Shown piece by piece: positions 17,244 through 26,120 of a stretch of 62,403 nucleotides of DNA. The notes beneath the pieces were generated by a model that saw only the letters and a list, made by a program, of their open reading frames with translations, made no database searches and was not told where the DNA came from. Source of the DNA: Methylocapsa sp. S129 (GTDB lineage: Bacteria > Pseudomonadota > Alphaproteobacteria > Rhizobiales > Beijerinckiaceae); NCBI RefSeq assembly GCF_009765995.1, contig NZ_LMUI01000059.1, forward strand, positions 344,940 through 407,342. The letters run 5' to 3'. Position numbers and translations under genes: made by a program. The first letter of the stretch is position 1. The number at the start of each line of letters is the position of its first letter.

Positions 17244-17618
17244 ATGTCCGAGCCCGATCTCGAATCTAAGCCCTCCCCGACCGATCCTGACGCCGCCGGC
17301 GGCCCGCGCGAAAAGCTGCGCGCCGGGCGCAAAGAGGCCGCCTTGCGCAAGGAGCGCATTTTCGAGCGGCTGGTCGAAGGCGCCTCCTATCTGGCCATTG
17401 CGCGCGAGGAAAATTGTTCGGTTCAATGGGTGAGAAGAATCGTCGCCGAAGCGCTCAGCGCGCGCGACATCGACCCGCCGGAGCAATTCGCGCAGTTGCA
17501 GATCGCACGTCTCAACCATGTGCTGAGCGTGGCCAACGCGTATATGATCAAGGGCAAGCTTGGGGCTGTCGATCGCTATCTCAAGACCGTCGAACAGCTC
17601 GACCGCTATCACGAATGA
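17244..17618 (+). CDS. Hypothetical protein with helix-turn-helix-like segment
   Basis: This 124-residue protein has a charged, Pro-rich N-terminus (residues 1-30) and a helical centre, ERIFERLVEGASYLAIAREE, then CSVQWVRRIVAEAL, which looks like a helix-turn-helix of the kind found in resolvases and terminase small subunits. The rest is helical. I do not recognise the family. An in-frame ATG at 17202 is also possible. It lies between an orphan antitoxin and the ccm operon, and its stop overlaps the next small frame as ATGA. Confidence 0.5.
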   Translation: MSEPDLESKPSPTDPDAAGGPREKLRAGRKEAALRKERIFERLVEGASYLAIAREENCSVQWVRRIVAEALSARDIDPPEQFAQLQIARLNHVLSVANAYMIKGKLGAVDRYLKTVEQLDRYHE

Positions 17619-17755
17619 AGAATGCGCCACCGCCGAGCGCCAGAGCAGGGCTTTCGCCTGCGCAAGCGGCTCCCACGCCGCATGCCCTGCCCGCGCCCGA
17701 AGCGGCCCCGAAACTGACCGTCGCGCAGGACGCATGCGAGACGGCGGGAAACTAA
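17615..17755 (+). CDS. Hypothetical 46-residue Ala/Pro-rich protein
   Basis: The frame starts in the stop codon of the preceding gene (ATGA overlap) and runs for 46 codons, MKNAPPPSARAGLSPAQ onward, ending in QDACETAGN. Composition is dominated by Ala and Pro. The overlap is the only support; it may not be expressed. Confidence 0.3.
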   Translation: MKNAPPPSARAGLSPAQAAPTPHALPAPEAAPKLTVAQDACETAGN

Positions 17756-17836
17756 ACCGCCTTGCAAGCCGTTGGAAAAGCTCGATTCGCGGGACTAAAG
17801 TCGTTGGCCGTCATGCAAGCGGCGACCGCTCCCCCT

Positions 17837-18301
17837 TCAGCCCCGTTCGCCCTCCTCCGCGATCGCCGCCAGCCGCGCCTCCTCGGCTGGGCTCAATGCC
17901 GGCGCCGCCTCTTCCCGGCGCCGCGCCGCGCGCCATAGGGCGAGCGCGCCCAGGATCAGCGCCAGCGGCGCGCCGGCCCACAGCAGCAAGGTCTCCGGTT
18001 TGAACGGCGGGTTGAGCAGGATGAAATCGCCGTAGCGAGAGACAAGAAAGCCGCGCACCGCCTCATTGCTCTCGCCCTTGGCGATGCGGTCGCGGATCAA
18101 CAGGCGGATGTCGCGCGCCAGCGGCGCGTCGGAATCGTCGATCGACTGGTTCTGGCAGACCATGCAGCGCAGCTCCGCCGAAAGCGTCCGCGCGCGCGCT
18201 TCCAGCGCGGGATCGCGCAGCACTTCGTCGGGCTGCACGGCATGGGCGAGAGGCGCTGCGATCATCAGGACGAAAAGAAGGGCGAGCCGCGCGCGCTTCA
18301 T
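17837..18301 (-). CDS. ccmH: Cytochrome c-type biogenesis protein CcmH
   Basis: This 154-residue membrane-anchored thiol protein reduces apocytochrome c for haem ligation in the periplasm. It has a signal segment (LALLFVLMIAAPLAHA), the redox motif LRCMVCQNQS (Cys46 and Cys49) and one C-terminal membrane helix (LLLWAGAPLALILGALALW). It is the last gene of the ccmI-E-F-H cluster, four bases after ccmF. It corresponds to the CycL form of rhizobia, without the TPR extension, which is separate as CcmI. Confidence 0.95.
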   Translation of the reverse strand: MKRARLALLFVLMIAAPLAHAVQPDEVLRDPALEARARTLSAELRCMVCQNQSIDDSDAPLARDIRLLIRDRIAKGESNEAVRGFLVSRYGDFILLNPPFKPETLLLWAGAPLALILGALALWRAARRREEAAPALSPAEEARLAAIAEEGERG

Positions 18302-18305
18302 CGTT

Positions 18306-20285
18306 TCAACGCGCCGCTATCGCTGGCGAGCCGCTCCGCGCGGGCGCCGGGGCGCCGATGCGCAGACGCCGATCGGCGAGCGAGAGCGCGCCGCCAAACG
18401 CCATCAAACAGGCGCCCAGCCAGATGAAGGTCACCAGCGGCTTCCAGTAGAGCCGCGCCGCGACGGCGCCGTCGCCAGTCTGATCGCCGATCGAGATATA
18501 AAGCTGGCCGAACCAAAGCGTCGCAATGCCCGCCTGCGTCGTCGATGTCTGGCGCGCCGAAAAGAAACGCTTGGCCGGCTCGACCGAGGCGACGATTGTT
18601 CCGCCCGAACGGATGTCGGCTTTGGCGACCACTTCGCTGTAATTGGGGCCGGGACGGGAGGCGACCGATTGAAACGTCACCTGATAGGGTCCGACGTTCT
18701 GCGGCTCGCCGACGCGCATGCTGGCGATCGTCTCGGCGCCGAATGCGGTCGCGGCCAGCCCAAGCAGCGTGACGCCGACGCCGATATGAGCCAGCGCGCT
18801 GCCCCATGCCGACAGCGGCAGGCCGCGCGCACGGGAGAACAATACGCCGAGCGACGCGCCGCGCCGCCAGACGCGCGCGGCTATTTCGCTGAGCGAGCCC
18901 AGGATAATATAGATTGCGAGGCCCGCTGCGATCGGCGCCAATACCGGGCCGCCGCGTAGCGTCGCGAAGAGAGCGATGAAGATGCAAAGCCCGATCGCCG
19001 CCGCGACGCTGAGGCGTTGCGCGACGCCCAGCAGATCGCCGCGCTTCCAGGCGAGCGACTGGCCGAACGGCACGACAACGCACAGCATCAGCAGCAGCAC
19101 GCCGCAGGTCATGTTGAAGAAAGGCGCGCCGACGGTGATTTTTTCGCCGGTCAATTGCTCGAGCGCCAAGGGATAGAGCGTGCCGATCAGCACGCCGGCG
19201 CAGGTCGTCGTCAGCAGCAGATTGTTGAGGACGAGCGCGCCCTCGCGCGAGATCGGCGCGAACAGGCCGCCGCGCTTGAGCATCGGCGCGCGCCAGGCGA
19301 ACAGAGCCAGCGCGCCGCCGATGAAGAGCGCGAGGATCGCAAGAATGAACACGCCGCGCGAGGGATCGCTGGCGAAAGCATGGACCGAAGTCAGCACGCC
19401 CGAGCGCACCAGGAAAGTACCGAGCAGCGAGAATGAAAAGGCGAGGATCGCCAGAAAGATCGTCCAGACTTTCAACGCGTCGCGCTTTTCCATCACGGCG
19501 ACCGAATGCACGAAGGCGGTGCCGGCGAGCCAGGGCATCAGCGAGGCGTTCTCGACCGGATCCCAGAACCAGAAGCCGCCCCAGCCCAAGGTGTAATAGG
19601 CCCAATAGGAGCCCATCGCGATGCCGAGCGTGAGGAAACACCAGGCGACCAATGCGAAGGGCCGCACGAAGCGCGCCCAGGCGGCGTCGATGCGTCCCTC
19701 GATCAGGGCCGCCGCCGCGAAGGAGAAAACGATCGAGAAGCCGACATAGCCGAGATAGAGCAGCGGCGGATGGATGGCGAGGCCAAGATCCTGCAGGACG
19801 GGATTGAGATCGCGCCCCTCGAACGGCGCCGGCGACAGGCGCGCGAAAGGGTTCGACGTCAGCAGAATGAACGCGAGGAAGGCGGCCGAAATGAAGCCCT
19901 GCACAGCCAGCACATTGGCGCGCAGAATGAGCGGCAGGCCGCGCCCAAGGCCGGCGACCAAGGCGCCAAAGAAGGCGAGGATGAGAACCCAGAGCAGCAT
20001 CGAGCCCTCATGGTTGCCCCAGACGCCGGAGATTTTGTAAATCGTCGGCACGGCGCTATGCGAATTCTCGGCGACGTTGAGCACCGAGAAATCGGACGCC
20101 AGATGCGCCTGGACCAGCGCGCCGAACGACAGCGCGATCGCGACGAACTGACCCAAAGCGCAGGATTGCCCGACGGAGGCCAGGCCTTCGTCGCCCCGCA
20201 GCGTTCCCCAGAGCGGCACGATCGCCTGCACCAGCGCCAGAGCGAGCGCGAGGGTCAAAGCGTAATGTCCGATCTCGACGATCAT
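18306..20285 (-). CDS. ccmF: Haem lyase CcmF
   Basis: This 659-residue inner-membrane protein attaches haem to apocytochrome c. About 15 membrane helices are visible, and the haem-handling WWD domain reads WGGFWFWDPVENASLMPWL (residues about 235-255). VWGNHEGSMLLW near residue 90 is also conserved. Its ATG overlaps the ccmE stop codon as ATGA and its length is normal. Confidence 0.96.
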   Translation of the reverse strand: MIVEIGHYALTLALALALVQAIVPLWGTLRGDEGLASVGQSCALGQFVAIALSFGALVQAHLASDFSVLNVAENSHSAVPTIYKISGVWGNHEGSMLLWVLILAFFGALVAGLGRGLPLILRANVLAVQGFISAAFLAFILLTSNPFARLSPAPFEGRDLNPVLQDLGLAIHPPLLYLGYVGFSIVFSFAAAALIEGRIDAAWARFVRPFALVAWCFLTLGIAMGSYWAYYTLGWGGFWFWDPVENASLMPWLAGTAFVHSVAVMEKRDALKVWTIFLAILAFSFSLLGTFLVRSGVLTSVHAFASDPSRGVFILAILALFIGGALALFAWRAPMLKRGGLFAPISREGALVLNNLLLTTTCAGVLIGTLYPLALEQLTGEKITVGAPFFNMTCGVLLLMLCVVVPFGQSLAWKRGDLLGVAQRLSVAAAIGLCIFIALFATLRGGPVLAPIAAGLAIYIILGSLSEIAARVWRRGASLGVLFSRARGLPLSAWGSALAHIGVGVTLLGLAATAFGAETIASMRVGEPQNVGPYQVTFQSVASRPGPNYSEVVAKADIRSGGTIVASVEPAKRFFSARQTSTTQAGIATLWFGQLYISIGDQTGDGAVAARLYWKPLVTFIWLGACLMAFGGALSLADRRLRIGAPAPARSGSPAIAAR

Positions 20286-20728
20286 GGCTTGGCTTCACCT
20301 TCTTGCCAGCGGCCCTGTTTCTTCAGGGCGTCGACCACTTCGCGCGGCATATAGCGCTCGTCATGTTTGGCGAGCACCGTATCGGCATGGAAGCGGCCCG
20401 GCGCCTCCAGCACGCCTTCGGCCACAACCCCCTGCCCTTCGCGAAACAGATCCGGCAGCAGCCCTTGATAGGTGACGGCGACATTATTGGCATTGTCGGT
20501 GATCGTGAAAGCGGCCTTTTGATCCTCAGTTTTAACCAGCGAGCCCGCCTTGACGAGACCGCCGATGCGCAGACGCGTCCCCGGCGTGGGATTCTTTTGC
20601 AGAACTTCGGTCGGACCGTAAAAGAACACGATGCTGTCGCTGAGCGCATAGAGCGCCAGCGCCGCCGCAAAGGCGATGATGGCGAGCGCGGCGCCGATCA
20701 GCGTGAGACGTCTGCCCTTGCGCGTCAA
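20282..20728 (-). CDS. ccmE: Haem chaperone CcmE
   Basis: This 148-residue periplasmic haem chaperone has an N-terminal anchor (LTLIGAALAIIAFAAALALYAL) and an OB fold. The covalent haem site is His122 with Tyr126 in LAKHDERYMP, the HxxxY motif. It lies between ccmI (3-base gap) and ccmF (4-base overlap). Confidence 0.96.
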   Translation of the reverse strand: MTRKGRRLTLIGAALAIIAFAAALALYALSDSIVFFYGPTEVLQKNPTPGTRLRIGGLVKAGSLVKTEDQKAAFTITDNANNVAVTYQGLLPDLFREGQGVVAEGVLEAPGRFHADTVLAKHDERYMPREVVDALKKQGRWQEGEAKP

Positions 20729-20731
20729 ACT

Positions 20732-21835
20732 TCAGCTCCCAAGCCCGAACTCCCGCGCCAGCGCGTCAAGATCGCGGCCTGCCGTTTCATTGCCTGTCAT
20801 CGCCTTGCGCGCCTGGACCAGCGCATCCCTCGCTTTATCCGTTTCATGGAGGACGCCATAGGCGCGAATAAGGCGCAGCCATCCCTGCGCGTCGTCGCCG
20901 TTTTGCGCAAGTCGCTCGGCGAGCCGCTCCACCATGCCGCGAATGGCCGATTGCTGAGCGGCGGGATCAAGCGCGGCGATCGCCGCCGCTTCGCCGCCCG
21001 GCGCCGCGGGCGCGGCCTCAAGGCCGGCCAGACGCTCGCGCACGTTGGCGAGCCAGGGCGCGCCAGCCGGCCCGTCCGCCAGCAGCTTCTGATAGATGGC
21101 GGTCGCCTTCGGCTTATCCCCGTCCTGCTCGGCGGCGAGGCCGATATAATAGCGCGCCTTGGGCAGATCGCCCCGATCGGTCAAAGCCTGCTCGAAGGCG
21201 GCGCGGGCTTGCGCGGTCACGATTCCGCCGGCGGCGGCGGTCAGCGCCTCGCCATAATCGGCGCGCATCGGCGCGTCTTCGCCGAGCAAGCGCAAAGCTT
21301 CGCCAAAGGCTTTCGCCGCATCATCGAAGCGCCCCAGACGCATATAGACCGGGGCGATGACCTTGAAGCCGCGACCATCGTTAGGGTCAGCGATCAGATG
21401 CGCTTCGATCTTGGCAAGCGCGGCTCCAAGGTCGCCGTTCCCAGCAGCGCCGGCGCGCGCGAGGATCGGCTGGTCCGGCAGATTGGGGCTGCCAAGCTTG
21501 AGGTAGAGGCCGAATGTCACCAAGGGAATGGCGACGAAGACGATGACGACGGCCGCGCGCGCGCGCAGGGACGCGCGCCCGTCTCCTGCGCCCGCCGTGG
21601 TTTTGGCCACGTCGCTCGCGGCGATGAGCCGGCGCGCCGCCTCCGCGCGGGCACCCGCCGCCTCGCTCGGCGGCAATTGCCCACGCTCGACGTCGCGATC
21701 GATCTCGGCGAGTTGCGCCTTGTGGAAAGCAATGGCGCGCGCTTGTCCTTCGGGGCCGGAGCGCCGACGCGACAATGGCCAGAGCGCGCACAAAATAGCG
21801 GCGCCGGTCATCAAGGCGAAGGCGACCCACAGCAT
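20732..21835 (-). CDS. ccmI: Cytochrome c biogenesis protein CcmI (CycH)
   Basis: This 367-residue protein binds apocytochrome c and presents it to CcmF/CcmH. It has two membrane helices (residues 2-20 and about 92-112) with an intervening region FHKAQLAEIDRDVERGQL, the family signature, and a TPR-containing periplasmic domain. It is the first gene of the cluster, and an ATG start at 21835 gives the expected length. Confidence 0.92.
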   Translation of the reverse strand: MLWVAFALMTGAAILCALWPLSRRRSGPEGQARAIAFHKAQLAEIDRDVERGQLPPSEAAGARAEAARRLIAASDVAKTTAGAGDGRASLRARAAVVIVFVAIPLVTFGLYLKLGSPNLPDQPILARAGAAGNGDLGAALAKIEAHLIADPNDGRGFKVIAPVYMRLGRFDDAAKAFGEALRLLGEDAPMRADYGEALTAAAGGIVTAQARAAFEQALTDRGDLPKARYYIGLAAEQDGDKPKATAIYQKLLADGPAGAPWLANVRERLAGLEAAPAAPGGEAAAIAALDPAAQQSAIRGMVERLAERLAQNGDDAQGWLRLIRAYGVLHETDKARDALVQARKAMTGNETAGRDLDALAREFGLGS

Positions 21836-21961
21836 TTCAATTGGCCTTTGAACGAACCCGCCCTGAGAACATCATGACGATGGCGATGGCAAGGCGAAAT
21901 TTCCTCGCTTGCCGCATCCCGGCGGCGCAGCAGAGTTTTAGTGATGCTAAAAAGCTACTCT

Positions 21962-21982
21962 CGGGCTCGCGCGCTCAGCCCG
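21962..21982 (-). terminator. Possible weak terminator after the lipoprotein gene
   Basis: A 6-bp stem (CGGGCT/AGCCCG, 9-base loop) overlaps the lipoprotein stop codon and is followed on the minus strand, eight bases later, by TTTTT. The distance makes it a poor intrinsic terminator. Confidence 0.25.
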
Positions 21983-22406
21983 CCATCCGCCACGCACCGT
22001 CCGACTGGCGACAACCGAGGCCATGGCCGCGTTGCGGGCGCCCGGCGATATAGATCGTCTGCGCGTAGCTCCGGCAAAAGCCCTGGGCGCTGTCGGCGCC
22101 GGGACCAGGCTCTACATAGCCAAAGGCGCCATGCGCGCCGCGCCATGTGCGCCGCTCGCCGGCGTCCAGCGCGGCGACCTGCGCGTCATAGGCCGTCTGC
22201 CTGTCGGCTTCGTCAAGCTGAGCGCCGACAGGCCCGCCAAGAATGCCGCCCAGAGCCGCGCCAGTGGGCAAAGGAGCGGGAGCGGCCGGCGCCGAGACCG
22301 CTGGGGTGGTCGCTGCGCCCGAGCCCAATAGGGAGCCGCCGCCCGAACAGCCCCCGATCAAGAGGACGCCAATGCCGCAAATGGCGATCGATAGGGCGCG
22401 GTTCAT
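21975..22406 (-). CDS. Lipoprotein with surface-antigen-like C-terminus
   Basis: This 143-residue protein has a lipoprotein signal with lipobox LIGGC (Cys20), an Ala/Pro-rich linker, a glycine-rich patch (GAALGGILGGPVGAQLDEADR) and a C-terminal domain WRGAHGAFGYVEPG ending CRSYAQTIYI, the layout of small outer-membrane surface-antigen-like lipoproteins of alphaproteobacteria. The role is unknown. It lies between ccmI and the FeuQ-like kinase. Confidence 0.75.
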   Translation of the reverse strand: MNRALSIAICGIGVLLIGGCSGGGSLLGSGAATTPAVSAPAAPAPLPTGAALGGILGGPVGAQLDEADRQTAYDAQVAALDAGERRTWRGAHGAFGYVEPGPGADSAQGFCRSYAQTIYIAGRPQRGHGLGCRQSDGAWRMAG

Positions 22407-22547
22407 GAGAAAGCCCTCAATGAGTCAAAGCCTAAGGCGGAGACGGGATCGCTTGGGCGCCCCGCCGCAGACGCATTTACGGTCTCGCGCGCCGCGCCGC
22501 AACCTCCGTGACCCGCATTTTTGGGCGACGCCAAGTTCATAGCGCGC

Positions 22548-23933
22548 TCACAGCGCCGGCAGGCGCAGGGTGGCTCGCAGGCCGCCGAGCGGACTGTCCT
22601 CGAGCAGCAGCGAGCCGCCATAGATTTGCGCGAGATCGACGATGATCGACAGACCAAGGCCCGAGCCCGGCCTCGATTCATCAAGCTTCTGGCCGCGGCG
22701 CAGCGCGGCGGTCCGCGCCTGCGGGTCAAGGCCCGGCCCGTCGTCATCGATCCGCGTAATGAAATAGGCGCGGCCGCCAGAATCGAGATTGGGATCGCGC
22801 GCAGCGGATATATCGACGCGCGCGCGCGCCCATTTGCCGGCATTGTCGAGGAGATTGCCGATGAGATCGTTCAGATCCTGCGCTTCGCCGCGAAAGCGCA
22901 GGCCGTCGGACGCATGAATCGCGAAGGTCAGCGCGCGTTCGGCATAGACTTTGTCGAATGCTCGGGTGAGGCCCTCGATCACCGGCCTGACCTCGGTCGC
23001 CGAGCCGATCGACCCCGCCCGCGCCGCCGCCCGCGCCCGGTCGAGATAGAAAGTCACCTGACGGCGCATGACCTCCGCCTGCTCCTTGACCTTTTCGGCG
23101 AGCGTGGGGCTGCCGGCGTCCGCTTCGTTCAGGATGACGCTGAGCGGCGTTTTCAGCGCATGCGCGAGATTGCCCACCTGCGTGCGCGCCCGGTCGACGA
23201 CCTCGCGATTGGCGTCGAGCAGCAGATTGACCTCGGCGGCGAGCGGCGAAATGTCCTGCGGGAAATCGCCGCTGATATGCTCGGCTTCGCCTCGCCTGAT
23301 CGCGGCGACGCCCTCGCGCAGCTCGCGCAGCGGGCGAAGCCCGAAACGGACCGCCAACGCCATCGAGCCGAGAATGGCGGCAAGCAACACCACGAAGGTC
23401 GCGCCCAGCGTATATTCAAAATCGCTGATTTCCGCCTCGATCTCTTCGGAATTGCCCGCGACCTGAATGAGATAGCGTCCTTCATCGCCCGCATCGATGA
23501 CGCGCTCGATCAGGCGCAGGCTCCGCTCGTCGGGGCCGGTGACATAGCCGCTGCGCACGGCGCCTGATTCGGGATTGGCCGCGGCGGCGTCGACGCGGGG
23601 CAATTGCGCCGCAAAAAGCGAGCGCGAACTCTTGATGTCGGCCGGCTGCGAATCGAGCCGCGTGACTTGCCAATACCAGCCCGAGCGCGCCAGTTCGAAT
23701 TGGGGGCCGATAAATTGTCCGGGCCCGCTGAGCGCCTCCTCGCCGTTGGAGGCGACCTGGGCGACGAGCGCCTTCAGATAGACCTCCAGTTGTTCGTCGA
23801 ACGCGGCCTCCGTCGAGCGCGCATGAACCGCGGTCAGGCCAAGACCCGCGACCACGAGAATCGTCGCGCTCAGGAACGCCGCCGACAGGAACAGGCGCGC
23901 CGCGATCGATTGCGCATTCAGCGCCTTAAGCAT
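22548..23933 (-). CDS. feuQ: Sensor histidine kinase, FeuQ-like
   Basis: This 461-residue kinase has two membrane helices (about 13-37 and 176-196) around a periplasmic sensor, a HAMP-like linker, the phospho-acceptor His258 in NLAHALKTPLS, and an ATPase domain (NLLDNAGKWARA, DDDGPGL, GSGLGLSI). Position beside a FeuP-type regulator and the ccm cluster fits FeuQ of rhizobia, which controls osmoadaptation and cyclic-glucan export. A GTG ten codons upstream (23963) is an alternative start. Confidence 0.85.
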   Translation of the reverse strand: MLKALNAQSIAARLFLSAAFLSATILVVAGLGLTAVHARSTEAAFDEQLEVYLKALVAQVASNGEEALSGPGQFIGPQFELARSGWYWQVTRLDSQPADIKSSRSLFAAQLPRVDAAAANPESGAVRSGYVTGPDERSLRLIERVIDAGDEGRYLIQVAGNSEEIEAEISDFEYTLGATFVVLLAAILGSMALAVRFGLRPLRELREGVAAIRRGEAEHISGDFPQDISPLAAEVNLLLDANREVVDRARTQVGNLAHALKTPLSVILNEADAGSPTLAEKVKEQAEVMRRQVTFYLDRARAAARAGSIGSATEVRPVIEGLTRAFDKVYAERALTFAIHASDGLRFRGEAQDLNDLIGNLLDNAGKWARARVDISAARDPNLDSGGRAYFITRIDDDGPGLDPQARTAALRRGQKLDESRPGSGLGLSIIVDLAQIYGGSLLLEDSPLGGLRATLRLPAL

Positions 23934-23978
23934 TTTGCGATATCCACAAGCCGAGACGCTCACGCATTCGGTTTCGCC

Positions 23979-24653
23979 TCAGCGAGCCGGTTCCCCCTCG
24001 ACGCCAATGAGATAACCAAGTCCACGCAGGGTCTGGATAATGTCGACCCCGAGCTTCTTGCGCAACCGGCCGACGAAAACCTCGATCGTGTTGGAGTCGC
24101 GGTCGAAGTCCTGATCGTAGAGATGCTCGACGATCTCGGTGCGGGACACGATCCGCCCAGCATGATGCATGAGATAGGACAGAAGGCGATATTCGTGCGA
24201 GGTGAGTTTGACGACGACGCCTTCGACCGTGACGCGCCCCGCGCGCGCATCGAGGCGCACCGGACCGGCGACAAGTTCGCTCGTCGCATGGCCGGCGGCG
24301 CGGCGCAGCAGCGCTCTGAGGCGCGCCAGCACTTCCTCCATATGGAAAGGTTTGGCGACATAATCGTCAGCGCCCGCGTCGAAGCCCTGAACCTTGTCGC
24401 TCCATCGATCGCGAGCGGTCAGAATCAGCACGGGCATCGTTCGCCCGGCCCGGCGCCAGGCTTCGAGGACCGCGACGCCATCGCGCTTGGGCAGGCCAAT
24501 GTCGAGAACGACCGCGTCATAGGGCTCGGTATCGCCCAAAAACCACCCCTCTTCGCCGTCCAGCGCTCGATCGACGGCGTAACCCGCATTTTCGAGGGCC
24601 GTCACGATCTGTCGATTGAGATCGCGGTCGTCTTCCACGACGAGCAGACGCAT
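23979..24653 (-). CDS. feuP: Response regulator, FeuP-like
   Basis: This 224-residue OmpR-type regulator has phospho-acceptor Asp51 (VVLDIGLP), Lys101 (VAKPFHMEEV) and a winged-helix domain (LTSHEYRLLSYLMHHAG, NTIEVFVGRLRKKLG, QTLRGLGYLI). It lies between the PepSY gene (6-base gap) and the FeuQ-like kinase on the same strand. The order PepSY protein, FeuP, FeuQ matches the rhizobial feuNPQ unit. Confidence 0.88.
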   Translation of the reverse strand: MRLLVVEDDRDLNRQIVTALENAGYAVDRALDGEEGWFLGDTEPYDAVVLDIGLPKRDGVAVLEAWRRAGRTMPVLILTARDRWSDKVQGFDAGADDYVAKPFHMEEVLARLRALLRRAAGHATSELVAGPVRLDARAGRVTVEGVVVKLTSHEYRLLSYLMHHAGRIVSRTEIVEHLYDQDFDRDSNTIEVFVGRLRKKLGVDIIQTLRGLGYLIGVEGEPAR

Positions 24654-24659
24654 ATTCGT

Positions 24660-25037
24660 TCAGGTCCTCGGCGGCGCTTCGCGCGAAATGCGCGTATTCA
24701 CGACTTTGCCGGTCACGGCGCTCATGACGACATGCACCAACCGACCGTCATGATGCAACAAAGCGATTTCATAGACATATTCGTCGCCAAGCCGGCAAAG
24801 CTTGGCCGACAGAGCCTCGGCCTTGTTCTTTGGCGACGAGATGGCCACGGCCGCGCTCTTGAGCACGACGAACGGCTCCAGCAGATGGTGCGATTTGATC
24901 TCTTCGCGCGTTTCGCTGGTCGCCAGGCAAACGGCTTTCACCGCCGGGGGCGCCTGGGCGCGCACGGGCGCGATCGCCGGCGCGCAGATGAGGGCGCCAA
25001 GCGCCAAGACGATCGGAGGAATAGACTTTCGCGCCAT
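24660..25037 (-). CDS. Secreted PepSY-domain protein, FeuN-like by position
   Basis: This 125-residue protein has a signal peptide (PIVLALGALICAPAIAPVRA) and a PepSY-like domain, ending in YEIALLHHDGRLVHVVMSAVTGKVV. In Sinorhizobium a small periplasmic protein, FeuN, encoded just before feuPQ, restrains FeuQ; the position here is the same, but I do not claim sequence identity. It is the first gene of the operon and is divergent from the trypsin-like gene. Confidence 0.7.
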   Translation of the reverse strand: MARKSIPPIVLALGALICAPAIAPVRAQAPPAVKAVCLATSETREEIKSHHLLEPFVVLKSAAVAISSPKNKAEALSAKLCRLGDEYVYEIALLHHDGRLVHVVMSAVTGKVVNTRISREAPPRT

Positions 25038-25352
25038 GCCCGGACCCTCACCCGCCCCGCCTGAACGACGAATGAATGGTCAGCCCGCGCCCATAACCTG
25101 GCCACGGGCCAATGTCGTGAAGCCAGTTGACGGACATTTCCACCCCCGCGCGCATTCACGCTTCAAACCGACTTCGACCGCAAGGCCGTTTTCAGATCAA
25201 GACATCAACTTGTCTTGATCCTTTCTGGGTCCGCGCTCTCATCGCCGAAGCTCGGAATAATCCGAAACTGGATTGCTGGCGAGCCGGCTCTTGCCTTGGG
25301 CTTGGCCCGCGCGCTAACGCTGGACGCCATGCAGGCGGGAAAGCGCAATCTC
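25038..25352. promoter_or_regulatory. Divergent promoter region with a perfect inverted repeat
   Basis: The 315-base gap between the PepSY gene (minus) and the trypsin-like gene (plus) holds no convincing gene. It contains a perfect 10-bp inverted repeat, GATCAAGACA (25195-25204) and TGTCTTGATC (25211-25220), six bases apart. This could be a regulator site, possibly for FeuP, or an RNA hairpin in the leader of the protease. Confidence 0.45.
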
Positions 25353-26120
25353 ATGATCAAGACGCAATGGCGGCGCCGGCTCCCTTTCTGGCTTCTCCTC
25401 TGCGCCGGAATCTGTGCAATCAGTTTGCCCGCTCTCGCCCTTGTCGGACCGGCGAGCGAGGATCAAAGCTTCGCCGCCCATGTCGTGATGGTGCTCAAAC
25501 GCGGCGGCGACCGAGCGGGCTTTTGCACAGGCGTCGTCTTGGCGCCGCAAGTCGTGCTAACGGCCGCCCATTGCGTCGCGCCGATCAAAGACATGCGCAT
25601 CCACTATAAGGACGACACGGGGCGCCCGGAGATCGTCGAGGTCCGGGCCGTCGCCGTTCATCCCGGCTTTCGCGCCGATGCCCTGAGCAAACGCGTCGTC
25701 TCGATCGATCTTGCCCTTGTCGAGACGCAAGCGCCGCTCGACGCGCGTTTTTCGGCCGCCGAACTGGACGAGGCCGGCGCGGTCGCGGTGGGGCAATCGG
25801 TACGGGTTGTGGGTTATGGGCTTGGACGCGAAGGCGAGGGAACGAGCGGCGGCGTGCTTCGCAGCGCCGCGCTGCAAGTGCGGGCGCCGCTTTCGGCGAT
25901 CCTGCTTTGGGCGGAGGACCCTAACGGCGCAGGCGCGGGGGCCTGCAGCGGCGATTCGGGCGGTCCCATTTTGTCAGGCGACGGCGCAAAGGTGCTGGCC
26001 ATCACGACCTGGTCGGCGGGACCGAACAGGGGAGTACATTGCGGCGCCGTCACCCAGGGCCCGCTCATCGCTCCGCAGCGCGCCTGGATCGATGGCGTGC
26101 TCAAACGATGGGGTTTGTAG
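25353..26120 (+). CDS. Secreted trypsin-like serine protease (S1 family)
   Basis: This 255-residue protein has a signal peptide (LPFWLLLCAGICAISLPALA) and the chymotrypsin-fold triad His73 (LTAAHC), Asp119 (SIDLALV) and Ser202 (GDSGGP). Cys58/Cys74 and other Cys pairs suggest disulfides, so it works in the periplasm or outside. The ATG at 25353 directly precedes the signal peptide; the longer frame upstream is not plausible. Neighbours give no hint of its substrate. Confidence 0.85.
   Translation: MIKTQWRRRLPFWLLLCAGICAISLPALALVGPASEDQSFAAHVVMVLKRGGDRAGFCTGVVLAPQVVLTAAHCVAPIKDMRIHYKDDTGRPEIVEVRAVAVHPGFRADALSKRVVSIDLALVETQAPLDARFSAAELDEAGAVAVGQSVRVVGYGLGREGEGTSGGVLRSAALQVRAPLSAILLWAEDPNGAGAGACSGDSGGPILSGDGAKVLAITTWSAGPNRGVHCGAVTQGPLIAPQRAWIDGVLKRWGL

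Noticed and set aside
20303-21877. 524-codon plus-strand open frame
   Set aside because: Antisense to ccmE and ccmI; no domain features.
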